A stretch of 64,000 nt of DNA from Rhizobium sp. P40RR-XXII. Its GTDB lineage: Bacteria; Pseudomonadota; Alphaproteobacteria; Rhizobiales; Rhizobiaceae. Each line of letters begins with the position of its first letter. The first letter of the stretch is position 1. Below, piece after piece: positions 53,172-62,184 of this stretch. The stretch spans positions 186,001-250,000 of the forward strand of contig NZ_JABAII010000002.1 in the NCBI RefSeq assembly GCF_012641405.1. The letters are read 5' to 3'. The notes beneath the pieces were generated by a model. The model saw nothing but the letters and a program-made list of their open reading frames with translations, had not been told where the DNA came from and searched no databases. The translations under genes were made by a program, and so were the position numbers.

Positions 53172-54047
53172 ATGAATATCGCGACTGTTGTCACGGACGA
53201 AATCGATATCGAGGCGGAGGACGGTGGCCCCGGCGTGCATCCGATGTTCCTCGATGCGCCGCGATCGGTTTCCTTCAACAAGCTGCGCAAGCGCCTGTTG
53301 CGGCAGGTGCGTCAGGCAATGGATGATTTCCAGATGCTGAAGGGTCAGAAGCGCTGGCTCGTCGGCCTGTCGGGCGGCAAGGATTCCTATGGTCTTTTGG
53401 CGCTGCTGCTCGATCTGAAATGGCGCGGTCTGCTGCCGGTGGAGCTGATCGCCTGCAATCTCGATCAGGGCCAGCCGAATTTCCCGAAGCATATTCTGCC
53501 CGAATATCTGACAAAGATCGGTGTCGAGCATCGCATCGAGTATCGCGACACCTACTCGATCGTGAAGGAGAAGGTGCCGGAGGGCGCCACCTATTGTTCG
53601 CTCTGTTCGCGCCTGCGCCGCGGCAATCTCTACCGCATCGCCCGCGAGGAGGGTTGCGATGCGCTGGTGCTTGGCCATCACCGCGAGGATATTCTCGAAA
53701 CCTTCTTCATGAACTTCTTCCATGGGGGCCGGCTGGCTTCCATGCCGGCAAAGCTTCTCAATGACGAAGGCGATCTGATGCTGTTGCGGCCGCTCGCCTA
53801 TGCGGCTGAGGACGACCTCGCCAAGTTCGCCGCGGCGATGCAGTTTCCGATCATTCCCTGCGATCTCTGCGGCTCGCAGGATGGACTGCAGCGCAATGCC
53901 ATGAAGGACATGCTTGCCGATATCGAGCGGCGCATGCCGGGCCGCAAGGATACGATGCTGCGTGCGCTGGCGCATGTGAATCCGTCTCATCTGCTCGACC
54001 CGAAACTCTTTGATTTCGCTGGTTTGATGACTGGCGGGTCTCGATAG
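53172..54047 (+). CDS. ttcA: tRNA 2-thiocytidine(32) synthetase TtcA
   Basis: A 291-residue PP-loop ATPase that thiolates cytidine 32 of certain tRNAs using an Fe-S cluster. The PP-loop is [14 protein letters not shown]. The cluster cysteines lie in [11 protein letters not shown] and [10 protein letters not shown], both CxxC pairs intact. The long N-terminal acidic tail (about 50 residues) is not part of the core fold. The ATG at 53172 has aagga upstream; the frame is open further into glsA. trmJ, which can act on the same tRNA position, is encoded about 6 kb away. Confidence 0.93.
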   Translation: MNIATVVTDEIDIEAEDGGPGVHPMFLDAPRSVSFNKLRKRLLRQVRQAMDDFQMLKGQKRWLVGLSGGKDSYGLLALLLDLKWRGLLPVELIACNLDQGQPNFPKHILPEYLTKIGVEHRIEYRDTYSIVKEKVPEGATYCSLCSRLRRGNLYRIAREEGCDALVLGHHREDILETFFMNFFHGGRLASMPAKLLNDEGDLMLLRPLAYAAEDDLAKFAAAMQFPIIPCDLCGSQDGLQRNAMKDMLADIERRMPGRKDTMLRALAHVNPSHLLDPKLFDFAGLMTGGSR

Positions 54048-54135
54048 GACGAACCGACTGAGATTAATTGGTTTTGCCACACCACCGTCATCGAATCGGG
54101 CATAAGAGGAGGCCCTTCCAGAGCAAAGGCCTCCG

Positions 54136-54963
54136 ATGACGTTCTCCGATACAGATTTTGACCACCTGATGACGATCGTTGCTGAAGCGGCGGCGCAGGA
54201 AATCCTCCCGCGCTTCCGCAACCTGGCCGCAGGCGACATATCGGAAAAGACCTCGGCCATAGATCTTGTGACCGAGGCCGATCTGCTGGCCGAAAAACAT
54301 ATCACCGCGGCGCTGAAGGCGCGTTTCCCGGCTGCCCTTATCGTGGGCGAGGAGGCCTATGAGGCCGACAAGTCGGTCGTGCCCGCTCTCGCGCATGCGG
54401 AGCTGGCCTTCGCCATCGATCCGGTGGATGGAACCTTCAATTTCGCTGCCGGCCTGCCGGTATTCGGCACAATATTGGCTGTTGTCGCCAATGGTGAGAC
54501 CATCGGCAGCATCATCCATGATCCTGTGCTGGGCGACACTGTTACCGCCATGAAGGGTTCGGGTACTTTCCTGCGCCGGCGGATGGGACAGGAAAGGCGG
54601 CTTTCCGTTGCCGCCCCCGCTCCTTTGAGCGCCATGACGGGCGCCATATCCTGGGGACATATGGAGGAGCCGGACAGGTCCCGCATCAGCGCCAATCTGT
54701 CGAAGACCCGCATGGCATTCTCGCTGAATTGCTCGGCTTACGAATATTGGATGGTGGCATCAGGCAAATGGCATTTCATCGGCCATTCCAAGCTGATGCC
54801 GTGGGATCATCTTGCCGGCGCGCTGGCCCACCAGGAGGCCGGCGGCCATACCGCCAAATTCGATGGCACGCCCTACAGGCCCGGCGAAACGACAGGCGGC
54901 ATTATTTCCGCGCCGGATGAGGAAAGCTGGTGGGCGATCCGCCGCGACATCATCGGCGCCTGA
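54136..54963 (+). CDS. Inositol monophosphatase family protein (copy 1)
   Basis: A 275-residue Mg-dependent phosphatase. The metal-binding motifs are VGEEAYE, AIDPVDGTFNF and MPWDHLAGALAHQEAGG. The family covers inositol-1-phosphatase, histidinol phosphatase and 3'-nucleotide phosphatases, and the substrate cannot be fixed here. A paralogue follows 15 bases downstream with shared motifs, suggesting an old tandem duplication and co-transcription. Confidence 0.9.
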   Translation: MTFSDTDFDHLMTIVAEAAAQEILPRFRNLAAGDISEKTSAIDLVTEADLLAEKHITAALKARFPAALIVGEEAYEADKSVVPALAHAELAFAIDPVDGTFNFAAGLPVFGTILAVVANGETIGSIIHDPVLGDTVTAMKGSGTFLRRRMGQERRLSVAAPAPLSAMTGAISWGHMEEPDRSRISANLSKTRMAFSLNCSAYEYWMVASGKWHFIGHSKLMPWDHLAGALAHQEAGGHTAKFDGTPYRPGETTGGIISAPDEESWWAIRRDIIGA

Positions 54964-54978
54964 CAGAAAGGATAAAGC

Positions 54979-55803
54979 ATGACATCGCTCGTTGACGTTA
55001 CCACTCTTGCTCACGTGCTGCGCCGCGCGGCACAGACGGAGATACTGCCGCGTTTCCGCAGGCTTGGCAGCGACGATATCCGCGCCAAGAGCGAGGCGAC
55101 CGATCTGGTGACGGAAGCCGACGAGCGTGCCGAGCAAATGATAAGGGCCGAGGTTTCGCGGCTGTGGCCAGAGGCGCTGTTCGTCGGCGAGGAATCGGTC
55201 GCGGCGGACCCGGCGCTGCTTGAGAAGCTGGCGGATGCCGATCTCGCCATCATCGTCGATCCGGTCGACGGCACGTTCAATTTCGCAGCCGGCATTCCGG
55301 CCTTCGGCGTCATGGCTTCGGTCGTTTCCAAGGGGGAAACGATCGCCGGCATCATCTTCGATCCGATGGGCGACGATTGGGTGATGGCGGAGCGCGGCAG
55401 CGGTGCGTGGCTGCGCCGGCCTGATGGAGAGATGCTGCGTCTGAACACGGCCCAACCGGTCGCAATGGAAGAGATGGTCGGCATGGCGGCCACCGGCTTC
55501 CTGCCCAAGGAAAAGCGCGCCGAGATCATGGGTAATCTTGCCAAGGTGCGCTACACGACTTGCTATCGATGTGCGGCGCATGAGTATCGCACGCTTGCCG
55601 GCGGCTATGTGCACTATCTCATGTACAACAAGCTGATGCCCTGGGATCATTTGGCGGGATCGCTGATCTCCCAGGAAGCGGGCGCCTATGTCCGCCGTTT
55701 CGACGGATCGCACTATCTGCCGCATCACCTCGATGGCGGGCTGCTGGTTGCGGTGGACAAGGATACGTGGGAATTGCTGCGGCGTGAGGTCTTCACCGTC
55801 TAA
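54979..55803 (+). CDS. Inositol monophosphatase family protein (copy 2)
   Basis: A 274-residue paralogue of the preceding phosphatase. The motifs FVGEESVA, IIVDPVDGTFNFAAG and MPWDHLAGSLISQEAGA are intact, so it should be active. The N-terminal text (LRRAAQTEILPRFRRLGSDD) aligns with copy 1 (EAAAQEILPRFRNLAAGD). The ATG at 54979 has aaagga upstream. Substrate unknown. Confidence 0.9.
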   Translation: MTSLVDVTTLAHVLRRAAQTEILPRFRRLGSDDIRAKSEATDLVTEADERAEQMIRAEVSRLWPEALFVGEESVAADPALLEKLADADLAIIVDPVDGTFNFAAGIPAFGVMASVVSKGETIAGIIFDPMGDDWVMAERGSGAWLRRPDGEMLRLNTAQPVAMEEMVGMAATGFLPKEKRAEIMGNLAKVRYTTCYRCAAHEYRTLAGGYVHYLMYNKLMPWDHLAGSLISQEAGAYVRRFDGSHYLPHHLDGGLLVAVDKDTWELLRREVFTV

Positions 55804-55911
55804 GCGGGTCGATTGCCGAGAATGCCCCACTTGGAAAGTGGCACCTGGAAGGCTATCTTTGCTGCAACAGGCAAGAGCCTTGGTCGGCGCTTGCCGCGAG
55901 GATGAAGACGA

Positions 55912-56841
55912 ATGTCCGAGACGAGCCGCAAGCTGACCACCATCTTCTGCGCCGACGTGCAGGATTACTCGCGCCTGATGGGGAAAGACGAGGAGGGGAC
56001 GCTTTCGACCCTTCGCCGTTACCGCGAGGCGATGAAAAGGCTGATCGAGGCGCATGGCGGCCGGGTGATCAATACCTGGGGCGACGGCGTCTTTGCCGAA
56101 TTTCCCAGTGTTGTCGAAGCATTGCGCGCGGCAATTGATACGCAGAATGAGCTAGCCGGTTACAATGCCGCAAGCGATCCGGACAAGCAGATGCTTTTCC
56201 GCATCGGGCTCAATCTCGGCGACGTGATCGCCGATGGCGACGATCTCTATGGCGACGGCGTCAATATCGCCGCCCGGCTGCAGTCGCGTGCTGTTCCGGG
56301 CGGTATCGTCATCTCCAACACGGTCTACGATCAGGTGCGCAACAAGGTGGCGGTCGGCTTCGATTTTCTCGGTCAGCTCGACGTCAAGAACATCGAGGGC
56401 GGTGTGCCGAGCTACGCGGTGAGGATCGGCGGCGTGCAGGTCGTCGACACCACATCCGACTATCGCTCGACTCCGGAGCCGCCTCCTGCGCGGGCGCCCG
56501 AAGCGGTTATGCAGGAACCCGCGCTGCAAGACTGGCGGCGGAGCTATGGCGGGATGTTCGTCGTCTGCATCGGTCTCGCCATACTCAACGGGCTGACTTG
56601 GCACGGCGAGTTCTGGGCCAAATGGCCCATACTCGCTATTCTATGGTTTGCGGCGTTCCGCTACGTTCGCAGCAACAGACAGATCGATATGGCGATTGCC
56701 AGCCTTGTCATCACCGGCATCGGCATCGTCGCCATCAATTTTTTCACCTGGCACGGAACGCCCTGGGCGATGTGGCCGCTTTTCGGGCTTGCTATTGCCG
56801 CTGCGGTGCGTTGGGTCAGCCGGCCTCGCAGCGGCGCATAA
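55912..56841 (+). CDS. Class III adenylate cyclase with C-terminal membrane domain
   Basis: A 309-residue nucleotide cyclase. The catalytic domain occupies residues 1-175: metal-binding Asp15 in FCADVQDYSRL, Asp58 in NTWGDGVFAEF, and the transition-state pair Asn118/Arg122 in GDGVNIAARLQ. A Pro-rich linker (about 185-205) leads to four short hydrophobic helices that contain a duplicated motif, TWHGEFWAKWP at 229-239 and TWHGTPWAMWP at 279-289, exactly 50 residues apart. This places the catalytic domain N-terminal to a small membrane unit, with no separate sensor. The product is inferred to be cAMP. Confidence 0.88.
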   Translation: MSETSRKLTTIFCADVQDYSRLMGKDEEGTLSTLRRYREAMKRLIEAHGGRVINTWGDGVFAEFPSVVEALRAAIDTQNELAGYNAASDPDKQMLFRIGLNLGDVIADGDDLYGDGVNIAARLQSRAVPGGIVISNTVYDQVRNKVAVGFDFLGQLDVKNIEGGVPSYAVRIGGVQVVDTTSDYRSTPEPPPARAPEAVMQEPALQDWRRSYGGMFVVCIGLAILNGLTWHGEFWAKWPILAILWFAAFRYVRSNRQIDMAIASLVITGIGIVAINFFTWHGTPWAMWPLFGLAIAAAVRWVSRPRSGA

Positions 56842-56855
56842 GGAAGGCATGTCGT

Positions 56856-58139
56856 TCAGACGTGCCCCATGCCCGGTTCCAGCGCCGGCGTATCGCCGGG
56901 ATGGGTGAAGAGCTTGCCGCGTTCCGCCCACAACGTCGCCAAGATCGACAGCACACCGAATACCGTGAAGCCGGCAAGCAGCGGCTGCGCGGTGCCATCG
57001 AACATCTGGCCGACGATGCCGCCGAGCAGGACGCCGACCGTCGTGGAGATCGAGCTGGTGATGGCGGCTGCCGTGCCCGCCAGATGTCCCATCGGCTCGA
57101 GGCTGATCGCCATGCAGTTGGTGGTGATGACGGCGAACATCATCAGCATTACGGAAATCAGGATATAGATGAAGGTGAAGCTTGGCTGACCGAACATGCC
57201 GACTACGTAGCCGATAGCGCCCAGGACGGCGAAAACGATCATGGCGGCATGAGAAATACGGCGCATGCCGAAGCTGCGGACAAAATAACCATTGGCGAAC
57301 TGCGCTACCGCGGTACCTGCTGCCGTAGCCGCAAAGGCGATCGGAAACGTGTCCCCAAGGCCGTAGACTTCGCCGAAAACCTGCTGCACCGAGACAATGT
57401 AGGCGCAGATGACGCCGGTATAGAGCGTTAGGCCGATCATGTAGCCGCAGGTGATGCGGTTGGTCAGCACGGTTTTGAAGCCGGAGAGGACGGAGGCGAC
57501 CGAAAGCGGCAGGCGTTCCTCGGCGGGAAGCGTTTCCTTCATGCGGAAGAACCCGACCAGGAACAGGCCGGCGCTGGCGATGCCGAGCAGGATGAAGATC
57601 CATTGCCAGTTTGAATAGGCAACGATCATCTGGCCGACAAAGGGTGCAACCATCGGCATGATCATGAAGACGATCATGACATAGGACATGACGCGCGCCA
57701 TTTCGCGCCCGCCGAAGCAGTCGCGCACGATGGCAAGCGTCGTGATGCGCACGGCCGCGGCGCCGACACCCTGGGCGAAGCGCAAGACCAGCAGCGCGAA
57801 AAGATTGCCGCTCCAGGCCGCCGCAAACAGCGTCACCGTGTAGAAGGCGAGGCCGCCGAGCAGGATGTGCCGGCGGCCATAGGTGTCCGACAGGCTGCCA
57901 AAGAAGAGCTGGCAGATGCCGAAGCCAAGAAAGTAGACGCCGATGACGAGCTGCGTGTCATTCGGGTTGGCAACATGAAGCGATTGCCCGATGTTCGGCA
58001 GCGCCGGCAGCATGCTGTCGATGCCCATGGAGATGCTGGCCGTCATCAGGGCGATCATGAGGATGAATTCCACGATGCCGAGGCCGATGCGGTTGGAGCC
58101 GGACTGTTCCGGCGATTGAGACTGAGGCGCGGTTGTCAT
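56856..58139 (-). CDS. Bcr/CflA-type MFS drug transporter (copy 1)
   Basis: A 427-residue inner-membrane proton antiporter with 12 predicted helices. Family markers are SMGIDSMLPALPNIGQSLHV, the MFS motif A variant GSLSDTYGRRHIL, and QGVGAAAVRITTLAIVRDCF. The start ATG at 58139 has a weak ribosome-binding site; expression is probably coupled to the upstream paralogue, whose stop is 13 bases away. The exported compound is unknown. Confidence 0.9.
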   Translation of the reverse strand: MTTAPQSQSPEQSGSNRIGLGIVEFILMIALMTASISMGIDSMLPALPNIGQSLHVANPNDTQLVIGVYFLGFGICQLFFGSLSDTYGRRHILLGGLAFYTVTLFAAAWSGNLFALLVLRFAQGVGAAAVRITTLAIVRDCFGGREMARVMSYVMIVFMIMPMVAPFVGQMIVAYSNWQWIFILLGIASAGLFLVGFFRMKETLPAEERLPLSVASVLSGFKTVLTNRITCGYMIGLTLYTGVICAYIVSVQQVFGEVYGLGDTFPIAFAATAAGTAVAQFANGYFVRSFGMRRISHAAMIVFAVLGAIGYVVGMFGQPSFTFIYILISVMLMMFAVITTNCMAISLEPMGHLAGTAAAITSSISTTVGVLLGGIVGQMFDGTAQPLLAGFTVFGVLSILATLWAERGKLFTHPGDTPALEPGMGHV

Positions 58140-58152
58140 TTGAATATGCCTG

Positions 58153-59427
58153 TCAATGCAAAGCGAGGGACTGGTCGGCTGGCGGCGGCGCGTTGTGCGG
58201 GCGGAAGAGGCGGCCCTTTTCGGCAATCAGCACGAACATCAAACCGATCAGCGAGACGGTAAAATAGCCGATCACCATCGGCGTTGCCGTGCCGTTGAAA
58301 TACTGGCCGATGCCGGCGCCGATCGACGCGCCGCCGACCGTGCTCATGAAGCCGAGCACCGAGGAGGCGGTTCCGGCGACATGGCCGAGCGGCTCCATCG
58401 CGAGCGAGTTGAAATTGGAGCCGATCCAGCCGAACTGGAACATCGCCAGCGCGAAAAAGATCATGAAGAGCGGGAAGGGCATCGGCGCTGGGCCGTAAAG
58501 CTGCACGATCATCCAGATGAAGGTTACGATGGAGAAGCCGAGCAGCGCCGCATGCGACAGCCGCCGCATGCCGAAGCGGCCGACGAGCTGCGAATTGATG
58601 AAGGACGACAAGGCCATGAACAGCGCCACGCCACCAAAGGCGACGGGTGTATAGACGCCAAGCCTGTAAATGCCGCTGTAGATCTGCTGGGCCGAGTTGA
58701 TGAAGCCGAACAGCGCCCCGAACAGGAACGTGCTGGCAAGGGTGTAACAGAGCGCCACCCGGTTCGTCAGGACGATGCGAAAACCCGCCGCGACGGATTT
58801 GACCGTCAGAGGCCGCACGTTTTCCGGCTTCAGCGTTTCGGGAAGCCGGAAGTACATCCAGAGACCCACGAGCGTTGCCATGGTGCCGATGAAGACGAAG
58901 ATCATGTGCCAGGTGCTAATCAGTAGGATGATCTGGCCGCTTCCGGGCGCGATGACGGGCACGATCATGAAGACCATCATGATCAGCGACATGACCTCGG
59001 CCATCAGGCGACCGCCGAAGACATCGCGGACGATCGAAATGGTGATAACACGTGTCGCCGCCGATCCGAGACCCTGGATGAAGCGAAGGAGAAGCAGGCC
59101 GGCAAAGGACGGAATAAGGGCAATGCCGAAGGCGGAGATGACGTAGACGGTAATGCCGATCAGCAGGGGCAGGCGGCGACCGAAGCGATCCGACAGGGGA
59201 CCGTAGATGAGCTGTGCCGAGCCGAAGCCGATGAGATAGGCCGTCACCACATACTGGCGGTGATTCTCGTTCATCACGCCGAGGCTGGAGCCGATCTGCT
59301 GCAAGGCGGGAAGCATGATGTCGATCGCGAGCGAGTTGATCGCCATCAGGAAGGCGGCGAGTGCGATGAACTCGCGTTTGCCCATGGGCAGCTGCCCATG
59401 GGACATAGCCTGGGATGTAGTCGTCAC
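58153..59427 (-). CDS. Bcr/CflA-type MFS drug transporter (copy 2)
   Basis: A 424-residue paralogue of the adjacent transporter: SLAIDIMLPALQQIGSSLGV, motif A GPLSDRFGRRLPLL, and QGLGSAATRVITISIVRDVF. It also has 12 helices. It starts with GTG 59427, preceded by ggga about eight bases upstream; ATG 59406 is an alternative. It is the first gene of the two-gene unit, downstream of grxD on the same strand with a hairpin between. Confidence 0.9.
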   Translation of the reverse strand: MTTTSQAMSHGQLPMGKREFIALAAFLMAINSLAIDIMLPALQQIGSSLGVMNENHRQYVVTAYLIGFGSAQLIYGPLSDRFGRRLPLLIGITVYVISAFGIALIPSFAGLLLLRFIQGLGSAATRVITISIVRDVFGGRLMAEVMSLIMMVFMIVPVIAPGSGQIILLISTWHMIFVFIGTMATLVGLWMYFRLPETLKPENVRPLTVKSVAAGFRIVLTNRVALCYTLASTFLFGALFGFINSAQQIYSGIYRLGVYTPVAFGGVALFMALSSFINSQLVGRFGMRRLSHAALLGFSIVTFIWMIVQLYGPAPMPFPLFMIFFALAMFQFGWIGSNFNSLAMEPLGHVAGTASSVLGFMSTVGGASIGAGIGQYFNGTATPMVIGYFTVSLIGLMFVLIAEKGRLFRPHNAPPPADQSLALH

Positions 59428-59450
59428 GGTTTTATTCCCATAAACATGTC

Positions 59451-59476
59451 AAGGCGCCGCCCGGTGGCAGCGCCTT
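59451..59476 (-). terminator. Hairpin between grxD and the MFS pair
   Basis: An 11-bp stem (aaggcgctgcc / ggcggcgcctt on the minus strand, one wobble) with an accg loop. No good T-run follows, so it may be a weak terminator or a transcript-end stabiliser for grxD. Confidence 0.4.
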
Positions 59477-59523
59477 TCGATCAAATTGAACTATGGAAAC
59501 CGGACGAGGAGCCCGGTGCCCGG

Positions 59524-59859
59524 TCAGGCGGCGCCGCGAACGCTGATGCCGTGTTCCTGGAGGTGTTGCTGCAACTCGCCGGCCTGGAACATTTCGCGTA
59601 CGATGTCACAGCCGCCGATGAACTCGCCCTTTACATAGAGCTGCGGAATGGTCGGCCAGTTGGAATAGTCCTTGATGCCCTGACGAATCTCGGCATCGGC
59701 AAGGACATTGATGCCCTTATAGTCGACGCCGATATAATCGAGAATCTGGACCACCTGGCCGGAGAAGCCACACTGCGGGAACTGGGGCGTGCCCTTCATG
59801 AAAAGAACGACGTCGTTGTTCTTGACTTCGTTGTCGATGAATTCGTGCATGCCGCTCAT
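59524..59859 (-). CDS. grxD: Monothiol glutaredoxin, CGFS type (Grx4/GrxD)
   Basis: A 111-residue Fe-S-binding glutaredoxin. The active site is [20 protein letters not shown] with a single CGFS cysteine; [20 protein letters not shown] contains the cis-proline and glutathione contacts. CGFS proteins work with BolA partners in iron-sulfur trafficking, and bolA lies about 2 kb upstream. The ATG at 59859 has aaggaa upstream. In many alphaproteobacteria purL, bolA and grxD lie in a row; here two plus-strand genes separate them. Confidence 0.95.
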   Translation of the reverse strand: MSGMHEFIDNEVKNNDVVLFMKGTPQFPQCGFSGQVVQILDYIGVDYKGINVLADAEIRQGIKDYSNWPTIPQLYVKGEFIGGCDIVREMFQAGELQQHLQEHGISVRGAA

Positions 59860-60242
59860 TGTCCAGTTCCTTTCACATGCGGGGTCAAGGTCCGCAGCGT
59901 TAAATCTGTTCCTTAAATAGCAAGCGACAGGCGCGATTTCCAGCGGCAAAACGTATGCTTCGCCTTTTTCATCGCATGAATGGATTTCCGGCATCAGCGG
60001 TTAAGAAAGATGGCTGAAACCGCTCATTGGCAATTTTTCCTGAACAGTGCGTTTTGAAAACGCCTCTTCAACTCCGTGCCTGAACAACACAAATGAAAAT
60101 CGAAGCAAGGGATAGTTAATATTAGGCCGCTACTTAATTTACAAACGGCCGGTATGTTTGTTAGAGTTTTGTCGATTGATGCGATTTGGCGCGTATCGGT
60201 CCCTTGTCGGCATTGCATTCGTATTTTGAGGGAGCGGACACC
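59860..60242. other. Intergenic region upstream of grxD and the small membrane protein
   Basis: No gene is seen. It holds a perfect palindrome gcgttttgaaaacgc (60049-60063). TTTACA (60138) and TTAGAG (60161), 17 bases apart, may be the promoter of the downstream small gene. A ggccg/cggcc dyad (60125-60150) overlaps that promoter. Confidence 0.4.
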
Positions 60243-60545
60243 ATGAGCCACCATCACTATTCCGACGGGCAGGTTGGTGAAGAGCGGGAATTTTACAGTT
60301 CGGAGGAAACAAGCGAGGGCGAGCGGGAATATTATGAGCATGTGCGCACGCCAAGGGCTTCCATTCTGAACAGCGCCGTGACCGTTTGCGCCATCGTGCT
60401 TGTTTTGAGCATCGCTTTCGGTTACCGCGCATCGACAGCTCCGACGCCGCAACCAACGGTGCCGCCCATCGTCCAAAAAATCATGATCGCGCCGCCGGCG
60501 GACCCCTGTGCCGATAGTTCTCCCTATCCCGGCCGTGAATGCTGA
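60243..60545 (+). CDS. Small single-pass membrane protein, hypothetical
   Basis: A 100-residue protein I do not recognise. The N-terminal 50 residues are highly charged and aromatic (MSHHHYSDGQVGEEREFYSS). One membrane helix follows at about 55-73 (ILNSAVTVCAIVLVLSIAFG), then a Pro-rich tail with two cysteines at the end (DPCADSSPYPGREC). The second half probably lies in the periplasm. The ATG at 60243 has agggagcgga upstream and a plausible promoter 80-100 bases further up. Confidence 0.6.
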   Translation: MSHHHYSDGQVGEEREFYSSEETSEGEREYYEHVRTPRASILNSAVTVCAIVLVLSIAFGYRASTAPTPQPTVPPIVQKIMIAPPADPCADSSPYPGREC

Positions 60546-60751
60546 CGTGTCACCGTGTGGTGCGGCGGCAAGTCTGATGGCGCCTATGAGCATTTTCCTT
60601 TCCGCCGACGACCACGATCGTAAACACTTGATTTCAATCTTTTTATGTTCAGATGAATTGTGGGCGTCGCCATGAAAAAGCCCGCAGCCCGTGGTTTTGG
60701 CGATTTCCAGTGTTTTCGATGCTGCTTGTGTGCCCAGGGACAGACTGCCAT

Positions 60752-61951
60752 ATGGATAATATCAAGAAGAGGGTGGTTCTCCACTTCCCTGGTTTCGAGC
60801 CGTTGGATGCGGCGGCGCATCGGGCTCGCTACGAGCGTTCGGCGCGGCAAAGCGCTGCTGTGTGGGATTTTTCGGTCTCCGTCGACGAGCTGAAGAATTT
60901 CGGTCGGGCACCCTATTTCGATGTGACCACGACGGCTGAGGATTGGCGCACGCAGAGCCGCATTCATATCGTCGATCACAACGATCTGGTCTCGGTCTTG
61001 AATGGCAGGCCGTTCTTTACGCGGCTCATGCAGGGATATCTTGCCGCCGCACGGGTTGCCGCTTCTGGCGGGATGGTCGGCTATTTCCGTCACGCCTGGC
61101 GTTTCGGCCTGTTCTTTGTCTTTCCCTTTCTGCTGATGCTTGCGGGGCTGTTGATCAGTCTTTCCATCGCCTTCACGCCGTTCGTATTCGGGCTGCCGGC
61201 CTGGAGCCATATCGGCAGCATTGCGCTGGCTGTTGCGTTCTTCGTCTATGTCTTCCTGCCACAGGCGGAGAAGCTGCATACCCTGCATCTTTTCTCCGAC
61301 TGGGAAATGGCATTGGCGATGGCGGGACTGAATGGGCTCGGCGCCAGACAATGGCTGGAGGCGAGCGCGATCAGCGTACGTCAGGCCCTGGACGAGGCTG
61401 AAATCGATGAAATCGTCATTTCCTCGCATAGCATGGGCTCGTCCGTCGCGACTCATGTGATCGGCCTGCTGCTCGAGCGGGAGCCGGAACTGCTGCAGGG
61501 CAAGCGCGTGGTGTTCATGACGGTTGGCAGCGCCATCCTGCAATGCGCCCTCATGCGGCCGGCATCCGTGCTGCGTTCGCGTGTCGGGTTGATCGCGCGC
61601 TGCAAGGAGATTTTCTGGCTCGACGTCCACTGTCTGACCGACGCCATTCATTTCTATAAGGCGAAGGTCGCCGCTGTTTGCGGGCATCCGGATGCCGAGC
61701 AGGCGTCGATCCTGTTCGTACGCTTCAAGCAGATGCTGTCGGAGAAGCATTACAAGAAGATCAAGCGCGATTTCCTGCGGGTTCACCGGCAATATGTGCT
61801 CGGTCCCGATGCGAAAGCCTTCTTCGATTTCACGCTGATGACAGCCGGTCCGCTGCCGGCCTCGGATTTCGCGGAGTTTTCCTCGAAGAAACTGCCGGAG
61901 CTGGCGTTCAGCTCCGGCGAAGAAGCGCAGGCGCTCTTAATCGGGCGCTGA
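60752..61951 (+). CDS. Alpha/beta-hydrolase-like membrane protein, hypothetical
   Basis: A 399-residue protein of unknown function. The start MDNIKKRVVLHFPGFEP resembles the first strand of an alpha/beta hydrolase. Two membrane helices lie in the middle (about 125-150, FGLFFVFPFLLMLAGLLISL, and 165-180). A nucleophile-elbow-like SSHSMGSSVATH follows them, so the serine-hydrolase core is split by a membrane insertion. The ATG at 60752 has aggga about 11 bases upstream. The 3' end overlaps the convergent bolA gene by 15 bases. Confidence 0.65.
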   Translation: MDNIKKRVVLHFPGFEPLDAAAHRARYERSARQSAAVWDFSVSVDELKNFGRAPYFDVTTTAEDWRTQSRIHIVDHNDLVSVLNGRPFFTRLMQGYLAAARVAASGGMVGYFRHAWRFGLFFVFPFLLMLAGLLISLSIAFTPFVFGLPAWSHIGSIALAVAFFVYVFLPQAEKLHTLHLFSDWEMALAMAGLNGLGARQWLEASAISVRQALDEAEIDEIVISSHSMGSSVATHVIGLLLEREPELLQGKRVVFMTVGSAILQCALMRPASVLRSRVGLIARCKEIFWLDVHCLTDAIHFYKAKVAAVCGHPDAEQASILFVRFKQMLSEKHYKKIKRDFLRVHRQYVLGPDAKAFFDFTLMTAGPLPASDFAEFSSKKLPELAFSSGEEAQALLIGR

Positions 61952-62170
61952 GGTCTGCAGCGCGAGGGCGTGCAGCACGCCGCCCATATTGCCCTTCAGG
62001 GCATCATAGACCATCTGGTGCTGCTGCACGCGGCTCTTGCCGCGGAAGGCTTCCGCGACAACTTCGGCGGCATAGTGATCGCCATCCCCGGCCAGGTCGC
62101 GAATCGTCACCTTGGCGCCGGGAATGCCGGCCTTGATCATGTCTTCGATATCGCCGGGGTTCATGGGCAT
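61937..62170 (-). CDS. bolA: BolA family protein
   Basis: A 77-residue BolA-like protein that should pair with the CGFS glutaredoxin in Fe-S handling. The fold markers are IEDMIKAGIPGAKVTIRDLAGDG and the invariant-His region RVQQHQMVYDALKG. It is short, like the IbaG/BolA2 branch. The start is ATG 62170 (or ATG 62164). It lies 14 bases after the purL stop, indicating one transcript, and overlaps the 3' end of a convergent gene by 15 bases. Confidence 0.93.
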   Translation of the reverse strand: MPMNPGDIEDMIKAGIPGAKVTIRDLAGDGDHYAAEVVAEAFRGKSRVQQHQMVYDALKGNMGGVLHALALQTSAPD

Positions 62171-62184
62171 GAGTGGTACCTCGA

